Shown here piece by piece: positions 43,153 to 52,651 of a DNA stretch of 64,000 bases; within the stretch, counting starts at the first letter, position 1; the number at the start of each line of letters is the position of its first letter. The notes below the pieces were generated by a model, which was not told the origin of the DNA, ran no database searches, and was given only the letters and a program-made list of their open reading frames with translations. A program made the translations under genes and the position numbers. The DNA is from Amycolatopsis sp. 195334CR. GTDB taxonomy: Bacteria; Actinomycetota; Actinomycetes; Mycobacteriales; Pseudonocardiaceae. Location: positions 124,001 to 188,000 of the forward strand of contig NZ_JAFJMJ010000001.1 in NCBI RefSeq assembly GCF_017309385.1. Direction: 5' to 3'.

Positions 43153-44991
43153 ATGTGCGGTATCACCGGGTGGATCGCCTACGAATCGGATCTGCGCACC
43201 AGAAGCGAAGTGGTGGACGCGATGACCGCCACCATGTCCTGCCGGGGCCCGGACGACTCCGGCACCTGGCTCAGCGAGCACGCGGCGCTCGGGCACCGCA
43301 GGCTCGCCATCATCGACCTGCCCGGCGGCCGCCAGCCGATGACCGAGCGCACCCCGTCCGGCGACGTGGTGCTGGTCTACAGCGGTGAGGCGTACAACTT
43401 CGCCGAGCTGCGCGAAGAACTGTCGGCCAAGGGCCACCGGTTCACCACCAGCAGCGACACCGAGGTGGTGCTGCACGCCTACCTCGAATGGGGTGAGGGC
43501 GTGCCCGAGCACCTGAACGGGATGTACGCCTTCGCCGTCTGGGACGAGCGCACGCGGAAACTGCTGCTGGTGCGCGACCGCATGGGCATCAAGCCGCTGT
43601 ACTACTACCCCACGCGCGACGGCGTGCTGTTCGGCTCGGAGCCGAAGGCGATCCTGGCCAATCCGGCCGCCAAGCGCGAAGTCGACTACGACGGCCTGCG
43701 CGGGCTGCTGGCGTTCACCAAAACGCCCGGCTGGTCGCTGTGGAAGAACATGTACGAGGTCGAACCGGGCAGCACGGTCACCGTCGACGACTCGGGCATC
43801 CGCGGCCGCACCTACTGGAAGCTGACCGCCACCGAGCACACGGATTCCCAGGAAGCCACCGTGGCGAAGGTCCGCGAGCTGATGACCGACATCGTGCACC
43901 GGCAACTGGTGGCCGACGTGCCGCGCTGCGTGCTGCTCTCCGGCGGGCTCGACTCCAGCGCGGTCACCGGGCTCGCGGCGCCGTACGTGGCGAACGAGGG
44001 CGAGCAGCTGCGCACCTTCTCGGTCGATTTCACCGGGCAGGAGGAGAACTTCCAGCCCGACCGGATCCGCGCGACGCCCGATTCCCCGTACATCCGCGAC
44101 GTCGCGAACCTGGTCGGCTCGGCGCACCAGAACGTGGTGCTCGATTCGGCCGCGCTGAGCGACCCCGAAGTGCGGCGGGCGGTGGTCCGTGCCCGCGACA
44201 TGCCCGGCGGCATGGGCGACATGGACACCTCGCTGTACCTGTTGTTCAAAGCGATCCGCGAGCAGTCGACGGTGGCGTTGTCCGGCGAATCGGCGGACGA
44301 GGTCTTCGGCGGTTACCTGTGGTTCCACGACCAGGCCGCCCGCGACGCCGACACGTTCCCCTGGCTGGCCTTCAACGAGCTGACCGGCAGCCGGACCGCG
44401 ATGCTGCGCCAGGACGTCACCGACGGCCTGCACCTGGACGGCTACATCGACGACCAGTACCGCACCGCCGTCGCGCAGGTGGACCACCTCGACGGCGAAA
44501 GCGACCTGGAACGCCGGATGCGCACGATCTGCCACCTGCACCTGACCCGGTTCGTGCGCATGCTGCTCGACCGGAAGGACCGCGCCTCGATGGCGGTCGG
44601 ACTGGAGGTGCGCGTACCGTTCTGCGATCACCGGCTGGTCGAATACGTCTACAACACGCCGTGGTCGCTGAAGACCTTCGACGGCCGGGAGAAGAGCCTG
44701 CTGCGGCACGCGACCAAGCACGTGCTGCCGGAGTCGGTGGCTTCGCGGGTGAAGAGCCCGTACCCGTCGACGCAGGATCCGCACTACGCGGAGGCGCTGC
44801 AGAAGCAGGCGCGGGAACTGGTGGCCGACCGCGACGCCGCGGTGTTCCAGCTGGCGGACCGGGAATGGGTGACCAAGGCGGCGGAGTTGGACTCGGCGGA
44901 GGTGACCGGCGAGGTGCGCCAAGGCCTGGACAAGGTGCTCGAACTGCAGACCTGGTTCGAGGAATACGGCCCAACCCTTACGCTCGGCTAA
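43153..44991 (+). CDS. asnB: Asparagine synthetase (glutamine-hydrolysing)
   Basis: A 612-residue two-domain amidotransferase. The N-terminal glutaminase nucleophile is Cys2 of MCGITGW, which fixes the ATG at 43153 (GGAGG site eight bases upstream) over one three codons earlier. RRLAIIDLPGGRQPM and YNFAELREEL belong to this domain. The synthetase domain has the PP-loop VLLSGGLDSSAVTG (near residue 260) and SGESADEVFGGYLWFHDQA. It converts aspartate, glutamine and ATP to asparagine. No NRPS genes are nearby, so it is probably housekeeping. Confidence 0.94.
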   Translation: MCGITGWIAYESDLRTRSEVVDAMTATMSCRGPDDSGTWLSEHAALGHRRLAIIDLPGGRQPMTERTPSGDVVLVYSGEAYNFAELREELSAKGHRFTTSSDTEVVLHAYLEWGEGVPEHLNGMYAFAVWDERTRKLLLVRDRMGIKPLYYYPTRDGVLFGSEPKAILANPAAKREVDYDGLRGLLAFTKTPGWSLWKNMYEVEPGSTVTVDDSGIRGRTYWKLTATEHTDSQEATVAKVRELMTDIVHRQLVADVPRCVLLSGGLDSSAVTGLAAPYVANEGEQLRTFSVDFTGQEENFQPDRIRATPDSPYIRDVANLVGSAHQNVVLDSAALSDPEVRRAVVRARDMPGGMGDMDTSLYLLFKAIREQSTVALSGESADEVFGGYLWFHDQAARDADTFPWLAFNELTGSRTAMLRQDVTDGLHLDGYIDDQYRTAVAQVDHLDGESDLERRMRTICHLHLTRFVRMLLDRKDRASMAVGLEVRVPFCDHRLVEYVYNTPWSLKTFDGREKSLLRHATKHVLPESVASRVKSPYPSTQDPHYAEALQKQARELVADRDAAVFQLADREWVTKAAELDSAEVTGEVRQGLDKVLELQTWFEEYGPTLTLG

Positions 44992-45087
44992 CCTTTCGCC
45001 GGTAAACCTCGTGTCAAATGTCTTTCCCATGCAGAAGTGTGACGGTCATGCGTATATGATGAAAGGAGTCACGCAGAAGGGGATCCC

Positions 45088-46386
45088 ATGGGAGAGCCGC
45101 CCGGAGGCGAACCGCCGAACTCCGAGCTGGTCGCGAGTTACGGCAAGCTGCTGCGGCTGGTCCGCAGCGGGCAGGCGCAGACCAGGCCGGCCCTGTCCGA
45201 GTGGACCGGGCTGGGCCGGACCGCGGTCACCCAGCGGATCACCACGCTGCTGAACGCCGGGCTGCTGGAGGAGGGGGAGCTCAACCCCTCCACCGGCGGC
45301 CGCCAGGCGCGGACGCTGCGGTTCCGCAAGGACGCCGGGCGCATCCTGACCGCGGAGCTGGGCGCCACCAGTTTCATCGCGGGCATCACCGACCTGGCCG
45401 GGACCGTGCTCGCCGTCGCGCACTGCGACTGCGACATCGCGGCCGGGCCGGAGATCGTGCTCGACGAGGTGGAGGCCACGCTCGACAAGCTGTGGTCCGA
45501 ACACGGCGAGGAGGAGATCGGCATCTGGGGCGTCGGCCTCGGCCTGCCGGGGCCGGTCGAGTTCGCCACCGGGCGCCCGTCCGAACCGCCGATCATGCCC
45601 GGCTGGAACAACTACCCGGTGCGCGACCGCCTCGGCGCGAAGTACCGCGCGCCGGTGTGGGTGGACAACGAGGTGAACCTGCTCTGCCTCGGCGAGCTGC
45701 GGGACCCGGCCGCGCGCGGGCACGAGCACGGCGGTGACCTGCTCTACGTCAAGATCGGCACCGGGATCGGCGCGGGCATCAGCAACGGCGGGTCACTGCA
45801 CCGCGGCGCGCAGGGCTGTGCCGGCGACATCGGCCACGCCGCGGTCGCGGACGAGGGCCCGGCGGGCGAGGTCGTCTGCCGCTGCGGGAAAACCGGGTGC
45901 CTGGAAGCGCTCGCGGGCGGTTCGGCACTGGCCCGCGACGGCGAGGAGCTGGCGCGGACCGGGCAGAGCGAAGCACTGGCGCGGGTGCTGGCCGAAACGG
46001 GCCGCATCACCGCCGCCGACGTCACCGCGGCCGCGCGCTCGGGTGACCACCAGGCGGTGCGCCTGCTCGTCGCGGCGGGCAAGCGGATCGGCTCGATGCT
46101 CGCCACCATGGTCAACTTCTACAACCCGTCCACCATCCTGCTGGGCGGGAAGATCGCCGGTGCCGGTGACCTCTTCCTCGCCACCATCCGGGAAACCATC
46201 TACCGGCGCTCGCTCCCACTGTCCACAAGGGAGCTTCGCATCGACAAGGCCCGGCTCGGCGAGGAGGGCGGCCTGATCGGCGCCGCGCACATGGTGCTCG
46301 ACGAACTGTTCGACCCGGAGTTCTTCGCCCGCTGGCTCCCCGACGGCTCCCCGGCCGGTCGCCCGGAACTGCTCGCCGCGGTCTGA
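45088..46386 (+). CDS. ROK-family transcriptional regulator/sugar kinase
   Basis: A 432-residue ROK protein with an N-terminal winged HTH (LRLVRSGQAQTRPALSEWTGLGRTAVTQRITTLLNAGLL). The ROK domain has GVGLGLPGPVE, YVKIGTGIGAGISNGGSLHRGAQGCAGDIGH and the zinc motif CRCGKTGCLEALAGG (near residue 270). Such proteins repress sugar genes in response to a sugar or sugar phosphate. No sugar operon adjoins it, so its target is unclear. The ATG has an AAGGGGA site. Confidence 0.88.
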   Translation: MGEPPGGEPPNSELVASYGKLLRLVRSGQAQTRPALSEWTGLGRTAVTQRITTLLNAGLLEEGELNPSTGGRQARTLRFRKDAGRILTAELGATSFIAGITDLAGTVLAVAHCDCDIAAGPEIVLDEVEATLDKLWSEHGEEEIGIWGVGLGLPGPVEFATGRPSEPPIMPGWNNYPVRDRLGAKYRAPVWVDNEVNLLCLGELRDPAARGHEHGGDLLYVKIGTGIGAGISNGGSLHRGAQGCAGDIGHAAVADEGPAGEVVCRCGKTGCLEALAGGSALARDGEELARTGQSEALARVLAETGRITAADVTAAARSGDHQAVRLLVAAGKRIGSMLATMVNFYNPSTILLGGKIAGAGDLFLATIRETIYRRSLPLSTRELRIDKARLGEEGGLIGAAHMVLDELFDPEFFARWLPDGSPAGRPELLAAV

Positions 46387-46493
46387 GCCCGTCGGGGCGA
46401 CGCGGGTCACAGTCTGAGAAGTGGCTGTGAACTGGCGTTTTCGGGCATGCGCGGCCGGGTAAGCGCGTTGTGAGGAGCAGAGAGGTGAGAACA

Positions 46494-47012
46494 ATGACCA
46501 CAGCTTTCTCGCAGACCACGTTCACCAGGAACCCGGGCACCCCGCAGCTGCCGACCATGCCCAGCGGCTGGCCGATCGGGTCCTACGACTCCTACGAGGG
46601 CGCGCAGCGCGCCGTCGACCACCTCGCCGACAGCAAGTTCCCGGTGGAGGACGTGACCATCGTCGGCGTGGAGCCGATGCTGGTCGAGCGCGTCGCCGGG
46701 CGGCTGAGCTGGGGGAAGGTGCTGACCAGCGGGGCGCTGTCCGGCGCCTGGTTCGGTCTGTTCGTCGGGCTGCTGCTGAGCATGTTCACCGCGGGCGCCG
46801 GGTTCGCGCCGATCCTGATCGGCCTGGTCTCCGGTGTCGGCTTCGGCATGGTGTTCTCGGCGATCAGCTACGGCGCCACGCGCGGCAGGCGCGACTTCGT
46901 CTCCAGCAGCCAGCTGGTGGCCCGCCGCTACGACGTGCTTTCCCAGCCGCGCAACGCCGAGAAGGGCCGCGAGCTGCTCTCCCAGCTGGAGCTGAACCGC
47001 CCCGCATTCTGA
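46494..47012 (+). CDS. General stress protein 17M/YflT-like membrane protein
   Basis: A 172-residue protein with an N-terminal YflT-type domain (IGSYDSYEGAQRAVDHLADSKFPVEDVTIVG) and two Gly-rich membrane segments (about residues 78-96 and 102-122). C-terminal QLVARRYDVLSQPRNAEKGRELL is soluble. Homologues in Bacillus belong to the SigB stress regulon; the actinobacterial role is not known. GAGAGG ribosome site. Confidence 0.8.
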   Translation: MTTAFSQTTFTRNPGTPQLPTMPSGWPIGSYDSYEGAQRAVDHLADSKFPVEDVTIVGVEPMLVERVAGRLSWGKVLTSGALSGAWFGLFVGLLLSMFTAGAGFAPILIGLVSGVGFGMVFSAISYGATRGRRDFVSSSQLVARRYDVLSQPRNAEKGRELLSQLELNRPAF

Positions 47013-47039
47013 ATAGGACAGTCCTGATAGGACAGAGAT

Positions 47040-47077
47040 GAAGCGAGGAGCGGGCCCCGACGCCCGCTCCTCGCTTC
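47040..47077. terminator. Bidirectional terminator
   Basis: A 15-bp perfect stem (47040-47054 with 47063-47077) and eight-base loop lie between the convergent stress-protein gene and the HAAS-type gene. No T-tract; strength comes from the stem. Confidence 0.75.
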
Positions 47078-47089
47078 GCGCGCGCACCC

Positions 47090-48337
47090 TCAGCCGGTCG
47101 GCGTCGGTGCGGTGGCCGGTGCCGACGGGGTCGGCGGCGCGGTCGGCGGCTGGGTCGGTGCGTCCGGCGTGGGCACGCCGGGAGTGGGCACGCCGGGCGC
47201 CGCCGGCGGGGCGGGCACCTTCGGGATCGCCGCGGTGAACGGCACTCCCGGCACCACCCGGCAACCCGGCTGGTAGGCGTTGTACCCGTTGTAGTGCCCC
47301 TGGTCGTCGTACCCGTACTGGTCGACCTCCGGCCGCGGGAACTGGTTGTCCGCCCCCTCGCGCTGACGCGATCCGGTCCCCGGCTCGCAGCCGTACCGCG
47401 GCAGCGTCAGCGGCTTGCCGTCCTGGTCGAACAGGTAGACCTCGGACAGCGGCTTGCCCTCGGCGTCGAACGCGTAGATGTTCTCCACCTGCGTGTTGCC
47501 GTAGCTCAGCACCGGCTGCCCGCCGACGGTGTTGTAGGTCTGGCCGTACCCGCCGTAGCCGTTGTACCGGCTGTTCGCCACCCGGAACACGCCCTCGGTC
47601 ACCAGCCCGAGCACCACGCCCACCACCAGCGCCGACACCGGCAAGCTGAGCCACAGCCACTTGCGGTCGGCCACCGACTTCGGCCCGAACCACACGATCA
47701 CCACGGCGACCGCGGCCAGCGCCACGAGCGCCAGCATGCCTTCGCGGCCCTCGTCCAGGAACAGCAGCAGGCCGAACACCACCAGCACGGCCGCGCACAG
47801 CAGCCACCACGCCGGGCGCAGCGACTTCAGGTACGCCAGCGCCTTCGACTCGCGCCCCACCGCCGTGCGCAACGGCTTCAGCTCCGGCAGCCTGCCGAGC
47901 GCGGCGTCCCCGTGCCGCGCCAGGTACCAGCCGCCCGCGGCGAGCACCGCGGCCGCCGGGATCAGCAGCAGCAGCGCGTCGGCGGACAGGCTCCCGGCCG
48001 CCATCACCCCGAACGGCAGCAGGATCACCACCATCGCGGCGAGGCTCCACAACGCCAGCCGCGAGCCCAGGTCGGAGTTGAGCTTGCGGCCGCCCGCCTG
48101 CTCCGGCGACGGGTAGTCGCCCGCCGCCCGCAGTTCCGCCGCGTAGCTCTCCGGCGAGCCGAGGCGCTCGGTCATCGCCGCGAGCGTGCCCTCCTCCCCC
48201 AGCTCGGTGCCGATCTCGAGCAGGTGCGGGCGGACGTCCTCGAGTATTTCGTCCACTTCGGCCGGCGGCAGGTCGGCCAGCGCGGTCCGGACCCTCGCCA
48301 GGTAGTCCCGCACGACGGCGGGAGTCTGGGTGCTCAT
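47090..48337 (-). CDS. HAAS-domain membrane protein with PT-rich tail
   Basis: A 415-residue protein beginning with a HAAS/DUF1700-like helical domain (VRDYLARVRTALADLPPAEVDEILEDVRPHLLEI, residues 9-42; then LGSPESYAAELRAAG). Six or so hydrophobic segments follow, then an extracytoplasmic Tyr/Gly-rich region (NGYGGYGQTYN) and a Pro/Thr/Ala tail. HAAS proteins are typically paired with PadR regulators, as here; the ATG overlaps the PadR stop. The role is unknown, possibly cell-envelope sensing. Confidence 0.75.
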   Translation of the reverse strand: MSTQTPAVVRDYLARVRTALADLPPAEVDEILEDVRPHLLEIGTELGEEGTLAAMTERLGSPESYAAELRAAGDYPSPEQAGGRKLNSDLGSRLALWSLAAMVVILLPFGVMAAGSLSADALLLLIPAAAVLAAGGWYLARHGDAALGRLPELKPLRTAVGRESKALAYLKSLRPAWWLLCAAVLVVFGLLLFLDEGREGMLALVALAAVAVVIVWFGPKSVADRKWLWLSLPVSALVVGVVLGLVTEGVFRVANSRYNGYGGYGQTYNTVGGQPVLSYGNTQVENIYAFDAEGKPLSEVYLFDQDGKPLTLPRYGCEPGTGSRQREGADNQFPRPEVDQYGYDDQGHYNGYNAYQPGCRVVPGVPFTAAIPKVPAPPAAPGVPTPGVPTPDAPTQPPTAPPTPSAPATAPTPTG

Positions 48338-48657
48338 GCTGCCTCTCCCAACAGGCTGTCCATCGTCTTGGCGAAGGTGGTCCAGGTCTTCCCCGACTCC
48401 GCCAGGCGCTGGCGCCCCGACTCGTTCAAGCTGTAGTACTTGCGATGCGGTCCTTCTTCGCTGGGCACGACGTACGACGTCAGCAACCCCGCCTTGTACA
48501 GCCGCCGCAGCGTGCCGTACACCGACGCGTCGCCGACCTCCTCCAGCCCCGCCTGTCTCAAGCGGCGGAGGACGTCGTAGCCGTAACCGTCGTGCCCGCG
48601 GAGCACCGCGAGCACCGCGAGATCGAGCACGCCTTTGAGTAACTGACTGATCTCCAC
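48334..48657 (-). CDS. PadR-family regulator
   Basis: A 107-residue winged-helix repressor. The PadR fold is evident in LLKGVLDLAVLAVLRGHDGYGYDVLRRL, VGDASVYGTLRRLYKAGLL and SEEGPHRKYYSLNESGRQRL. The GTG at 48657 has a GGAGGG site; a longer frame from 48714 is unlikely. It forms a two-gene operon with the HAAS protein and probably controls it. Confidence 0.9.
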   Translation of the reverse strand: MEISQLLKGVLDLAVLAVLRGHDGYGYDVLRRLRQAGLEEVGDASVYGTLRRLYKAGLLTSYVVPSEEGPHRKYYSLNESGRQRLAESGKTWTTFAKTMDSLLGEAA

Positions 48658-48745
48658 CGGTTCCCTCCAGTCCTGCGCCGCGAACACTAGCACGCATTGC
48701 GCAGTAGCGTGCACAAGAGACCGCCAATCGGCGGTAAGGAATTGC

Positions 48746-49612
48746 TCAGGCCCTGGTCAGCCGGGGTTTCGGCTGGCAACGCGGGCAGGAGAACGACGAC
48801 CGGTTCATGAACGGGTCGCGCCGGATCGGCGTACCGCAGCGGCGGCAGGCCCGGCCCTCCCGGCCGTAGGCGTCCAGCGAGCGCTCGAAGTAGCCGGACT
48901 GGCCGTTGATGTTGACGTACAACGCGTCGAACGAGGTGCCACCGGCGAGCAGCGCCTCGCTCATCACGTCGGTGGCCGCCTGGAGCAGGGCCGCGCCCTG
49001 CTTGGCGGTGAGCTTCTCGGCGGGCCGCGCCCAGTGCAGCCGCGCGCGCCACAGCGCCTCGTCGGCGTAGATGTTGCCGACCCCGGAGACCAGGGTCTGG
49101 TCCAGCAGCGCGCGCTTGATCTCGGTGCGACGGGACCGCAGCGCCTTGACCGCGAGCACCGGGTCGAACGCCGGGTCCATCGGGTCGCGCGCGATGTGCG
49201 CGATCGTGCTCGGCAGCAGCGTGCCGTCGACGTCGACCAGGTCGGACAACGCCAGGCCGCCGAAGGTGCGCTGGTCGACGAACCGCAGTTCGGGGCCGTC
49301 GTCGTCGAAGCGGACGCGGATCCGCAGGTGCTTCTCGTCCGGCGCGTCGGCGGCCTGCACCAGCATCTGCCCGCTCATCCCGAGGTGCGCGAGCACGGCG
49401 TCCTGGCCGGACATCTCCAGCCACAGGTACTTGCCGCGGCGGCGGGCGGCGAGCACCCGCTCCCCGGCGAGCCTGCCGGAGAAGTCCGCCGCGCCTTCGA
49501 CGTGCCGCCGGATCGCGCGCGGGTGCAGCACGGTGACCTCGGCGATGGTCCGCCCGGACACGTGCTTCTCCAGGCCGGCGCGAACGACCTCGACCTCAGG
49601 GAGTTCCGGCAT
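48746..49612 (-). CDS. mutM: Formamidopyrimidine-DNA glycosylase
   Basis: A 288-residue base-excision repair enzyme removing 8-oxoguanine and FaPy lesions. The catalytic N-terminus [14 protein letters not shown] is intact (Pro2, Glu3), Lys60 is in [10 protein letters not shown], and the H2TH region contains [25 protein letters not shown] sequence. The zinc finger is CRRCGTPI...CPRCQ at the C-terminus. Its first 17 bases overlap the end of rnc, so they are co-transcribed. Confidence 0.96.
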   Translation of the reverse strand: MPELPEVEVVRAGLEKHVSGRTIAEVTVLHPRAIRRHVEGAADFSGRLAGERVLAARRRGKYLWLEMSGQDAVLAHLGMSGQMLVQAADAPDEKHLRIRVRFDDDGPELRFVDQRTFGGLALSDLVDVDGTLLPSTIAHIARDPMDPAFDPVLAVKALRSRRTEIKRALLDQTLVSGVGNIYADEALWRARLHWARPAEKLTAKQGAALLQAATDVMSEALLAGGTSFDALYVNINGQSGYFERSLDAYGREGRACRRCGTPIRRDPFMNRSSFSCPRCQPKPRLTRA

Positions 49613-50342
49613 CGCCCTGCTGGTTGAGCTCCTCGTTGAGGGTGCGCCAAGCGGCCTCGGCGGCCTTCTGCTCGGCTTCCTTCTTCGTCGTGCCGACGCC
49701 GTTGCCCAGGGTGCGCCCGGCGATGATCACCTTGGCGCTGAACTCCTTGCGGTGGTCCGGCCCGGTGTCCTCGACCTGGTACTCGGGCACGCCAAGCCCG
49801 GCCGACGCGGTCTGCTCCTGGAGGCTGGTCTTCCAGTCCAGGCCGGCCCCGCGCAGCGGGACCTCGGCCAGCAGGCTGTCGAAGAGGTGGTGCACCAGCT
49901 TGCGCGCGGTCTCGATGCCGTGCGCGAGGTAGGTGGCGCCGATGACGGCTTCGAGGCCGTCGGCGAGGATGCTCGCCTTGTCCCGGCCGCCGGTCAGCTC
50001 CTCGCCCTTGCCGAGCAGCAGGTGCGCGCCGAGGCCGCCGTCACCGAGGTTCCTGGCCACCCCGGCCAGCGCGTGCATGTTCACCACGCTGGCCCGCAGC
50101 TTCGCCAGCTGGCCCTCCGGCAGGTCGGGGTGCTCGTTGTACAGGTGGTCGGTGACCACCAGGCCGAGCACCGCGTCGCCGAGGAACTCGAGCCGCTCGT
50201 TCGGCAGCAACCCGCCGTTCTCGTAGGCGTACGACCGGTGGGTCAGGGAAAGCCGAAGGAGCTCGGCGTCCAAGGTGACGCCGAGCGCCTCGAGTAAGGG
50301 CGTCGGATCGCTTGCCGGACCGGTGGGCGATTTTCCCCCCAT
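49596..50342 (-). CDS. rnc: Ribonuclease III
   Basis: A 248-residue double-strand-specific endoribonuclease that processes rRNA and regulatory RNAs. The signature [20 protein letters not shown] is near residue 48, and the second acidic cluster is [18 protein letters not shown]. The C-terminal dsRNA-binding domain is [26 protein letters not shown]...[19 protein letters not shown]. It lies 12 bp after rpmF. Confidence 0.96.
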   Translation of the reverse strand: MGGKSPTGPASDPTPLLEALGVTLDAELLRLSLTHRSYAYENGGLLPNERLEFLGDAVLGLVVTDHLYNEHPDLPEGQLAKLRASVVNMHALAGVARNLGDGGLGAHLLLGKGEELTGGRDKASILADGLEAVIGATYLAHGIETARKLVHHLFDSLLAEVPLRGAGLDWKTSLQEQTASAGLGVPEYQVEDTGPDHRKEFSAKVIIAGRTLGNGVGTTKKEAEQKAAEAAWRTLNEELNQQGDAGTP

Positions 50343-50354
50343 GTCTCAGCTACC

Positions 50355-50537
50355 TCAGGCGGGCTCGACGACCTGACGACCGTCGTACTGGCCGCAGGTC
50401 GGGCAGGCGATGTGCTGCGGCTTGGGCGCCTTGCAGGCACGGTTCGAGCAGGGCACCAGCTGCACCGGGGCGGCCTTCCACTGGGCGCGGCGCGAGCGGG
50501 TGTTGGAACGCGACATCTTCCGCTTGGGGACGGCCAC
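50355..50537 (-). CDS. rpmF: 50S ribosomal protein L32
   Basis: A 60-residue ribosomal protein with the L32 start [20 protein letters not shown] and a zinc ribbon (Cys30, Cys35, Cys45, Cys48), so this is the C+ zinc-bound form. GTG start. Part of the yceD-rpmF-rnc-mutM unit. Confidence 0.97.
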   Translation of the reverse strand: MAVPKRKMSRSNTRSRRAQWKAAPVQLVPCSNRACKAPKPQHIACPTCGQYDGRQVVEPA

Positions 50538-50606
50538 GACTGGTTCTCCTCAATCACGATCTGCCCGCGTGCGCGGGCATGCTTGCGGTCTACGAGCTGG
50601 CGCTCG

Positions 50607-51200
50607 TCAGGCTTGCTTGTCCGGGCCGGACGCCGGATTCTCGTCGAAACGCTCGACCAGCGCGGCCCACCGAGGGTCTATGGTCTCATGCCCGTGTCCG
50701 GGCTCGAGATCGGCCCACTTCACCCCGCACTCGCTGCACAGACCGGCGCAGTCGTCGGTGCACAGCGGGGCGAGCGGCAGCGCGAGGACCACCGCGTCCC
50801 GCACCGCCGGTTCGAGATCGATCCGGTCGTCGACCAGGCGCATGATCTCGTCCTCGTCGGTGGTCTCCTCGGTGGTGGAGTCCGGGTAGGCGTACAGCTC
50901 GGTCAGATCGACCTCGACCTCGTCGGAGATCGGGTCCAGGCAGCGCGAGCAGTGCCCGGTCACCGGGGCCGCCGCGGTGCCGGTGACCAGCACGCCCTCG
51001 ACCACGGACTCGAGCAGCAGGTCCAGCTCCACCTTCGCGCCCTCGGGCACCACGATCACGTCGGGCACGCCGAGGGGCTTGGTGACCTCGACGTCGCGCT
51101 GCACGGCACGGCTGAGCCCGGCCCGGCGGCCGAGTTCGCGGGTGTCGAGCACCCAGGGACTGCGCGCGTCGAGGTGCGACGCGCTCTTGTCTTCAGACAT
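50607..51200 (-). CDS. yceD: DUF177/YceD family protein
   Basis: A 197-residue protein of the DUF177 (YceD) family, linked to 23S rRNA accumulation and almost always next to rpmF, as here. Motifs are WVLDTRELGRRAG near the N-terminus, VTGHCSRCLDPISDEVEVDLTELYAYP (near residue 85) and a second CxxC-like LCTDDCAGLCSECGVKW. The ATG at 51200 is favoured over a Met 11 codons upstream. Confidence 0.92.
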   Translation of the reverse strand: MSEDKSASHLDARSPWVLDTRELGRRAGLSRAVQRDVEVTKPLGVPDVIVVPEGAKVELDLLLESVVEGVLVTGTAAAPVTGHCSRCLDPISDEVEVDLTELYAYPDSTTEETTDEDEIMRLVDDRIDLEPAVRDAVVLALPLAPLCTDDCAGLCSECGVKWADLEPGHGHETIDPRWAALVERFDENPASGPDKQA

Positions 51201-51285
51201 GACTCTCTCTGCTACGAGGTTCTCGGGCAGCACTCGGAACCGGAGTGCGCAACCTCACCACTGTACGCGACCTCGGGGGCCGGCA

Positions 51286-52002
51286 TCACGCCTGGTAGTC
51301 GTACACGGTGTTGCGCCCGAGGCTGGACGGGGCGCGCAGGTGGTTGCGGCCGGAGTCGACCGTGCGCAGCGTGGTCGAGAGCAGCTCGGAGAACTCGGCG
51401 AGCTTGCCGTCGACGTAGGCGTCGCAGTCGGCGCGCTGGCGGTCGGCCTCGCCGTGGGCCTCGTCGACGATCCGGGCGGCCTCGGCGTGCGCGGCCTGGA
51501 CCACCTCGGTCTGCGCGACCAGGCGCGCCTGCTCGGCCCGGCCCTCGTCGATCGCGCGGTCGTAGGCGTCGCGACCGGCCTGGATCATCCGCTCGGACTC
51601 GGCGCGGGAGCGCTCGGTGAGGTTCTGGTACTCGGCCTGGCCGGCGGCCACCGTGCGGTCGGCGTCGGCGTGCGCGTCGGCGACCATCTGCTCGGCGCGG
51701 GCGCGGGCGTCGGCGAGCAGCCGGTCGGCCTCGGCGGTGGCCTCGGCGATGGTGCGCTCGGCGTCGGCGTTCGCCCCGGAGACCGTGGTCTCCGCCTCGT
51801 GCCGGGCCTTGTTGATCAGCTCGTCGCGCTTGTCCAGCACGTCCTGCGCGTCGTCGACCTCGCTCGGCAGCGCGTCGCGGACGTCGTCGAGCAGTTCGAG
51901 GACGTCACCGCGCGGGACCACGCAACTGGCCGTCATCGGCACGCCGCGTGCCTCTTCCACGATGGTGACCAGTTCGTCTAGGGCCTCGAACACCCGGTAC
52001 AC
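51286..52002 (-). CDS. sepIVA: DivIVA-like septation protein SepIVA
   Basis: A 238-residue protein starting with a DivIVA-like N-terminus (MYRVFEALDELVTIVEEARG) and continuing as a long Ala-rich coiled coil (about residues 55-215). Location directly upstream of yceD-rpmF-rnc-mutM matches the mycobacterial septation factor SepIVA (Rv2927c-type), which acts at the divisome and in polar cell-wall synthesis. GTG start. The gene is followed on the same strand by yceD after 85 bp. Confidence 0.82.
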   Translation of the reverse strand: MYRVFEALDELVTIVEEARGVPMTASCVVPRGDVLELLDDVRDALPSEVDDAQDVLDKRDELINKARHEAETTVSGANADAERTIAEATAEADRLLADARARAEQMVADAHADADRTVAAGQAEYQNLTERSRAESERMIQAGRDAYDRAIDEGRAEQARLVAQTEVVQAAHAEAARIVDEAHGEADRQRADCDAYVDGKLAEFSELLSTTLRTVDSGRNHLRAPSSLGRNTVYDYQA

Positions 52003-52125
52003 GGCAACTCCCTCACGGCAGAACTTCCCACTTCGCCGGGTCCCAGTCTGCCCGTCCGGCCGGTGGAACGCCGTGAAGGAGGGTCACCCGGCGTGTCCGC
52101 CACGACCGGGTGACCCCGCGTTCGT

Positions 52126-52536
52126 TCAGACCGTGACCAGCACGAAGCTCTCGTAGTGGTCCGCGGTGTAGAAGTACTCGTCGCCCTCGCCCTTGACGAT
52201 CCGGCGCGCGCCGCGGTCGTCGCTGCCCGGGGTTTCCACGGTGTACTCGCGGTAGTAGCCGGAGTCGCACAGCGGCAGGAGCCGCTCGCGGTTCTGGAAG
52301 ACGGTGTCGTCCTGCGGGTACGGGTACGGGCCGTTCTGCTGGATGAGGTCGTAGGTCTCGCTCGCCTCGGCGGGCAGCGAGTCCAGCGGGGACTGCTCGA
52401 AGCCGGAGGTGTCCCCGCACTCGGCCTGCACCGGCACGGGAGCGGCGGGCGCCGCCGCGACGGTGGTGGCCCCACCGAAGAAGGCGACCAGGATTGCCAG
52501 CAGAACGCCTGCTAAGCGCGACTTTTGGTTAATCAT
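52126..52536 (-). CDS. Secreted guanyl-specific ribonuclease, RNase Sa-like
   Basis: A 136-residue exported protein. A signal peptide (residues 1-29, ending VAAA) precedes a domain closely resembling RNase Sa: ASETYDLIQQNGPYPYPQDDTVFQNRERLLP. Catalytic residues align as Glu97 (YYREYTV), Arg108 and Arg112 (RGARRI) and His127 (TADHYESF). The two cysteines are Cys40 and Cys90, not at the same places as the single disulfide of RNase Sa. The enzyme would cut RNA after guanosine. No barstar-like inhibitor gene is adjacent. Confidence 0.9.
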   Translation of the reverse strand: MINQKSRLAGVLLAILVAFFGGATTVAAAPAAPVPVQAECGDTSGFEQSPLDSLPAEASETYDLIQQNGPYPYPQDDTVFQNRERLLPLCDSGYYREYTVETPGSDDRGARRIVKGEGDEYFYTADHYESFVLVTV

Positions 52537-52540
52537 TTTC

Positions 52541-52564
52541 GAACCGTAGCCCGATCACGTGATC
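52541..52564 (-). promoter_or_regulatory. Palindrome and candidate leaderless promoter of the RNase gene
   Basis: A perfect 12-bp palindrome GATCACGTGATC (52553-52564) lies 17 bases before the RNase ATG. On the reverse strand a -10-like TACGGT (52541-52546) follows, six bases before the ATG, and no ribosome site is present. A leaderless promoter with an operator in the -35 to -10 spacer is the simplest reading. Confidence 0.45.
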
Positions 52565-52651
52565 ATCGGGAGACACCGGCGTGAACTCGGTCCGAGCGAA
52601 CGGAACCATTCGGGGGTCCCGCTGGGCCGAACGGCCTAGCGCCCGCCGGAT

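Noticed and set aside
43153..44991. asnB as part of a nonribosomal peptide or self-modification system
   Set aside because: The glutaminase and synthetase motifs are canonical and no biosynthetic genes are adjacent.
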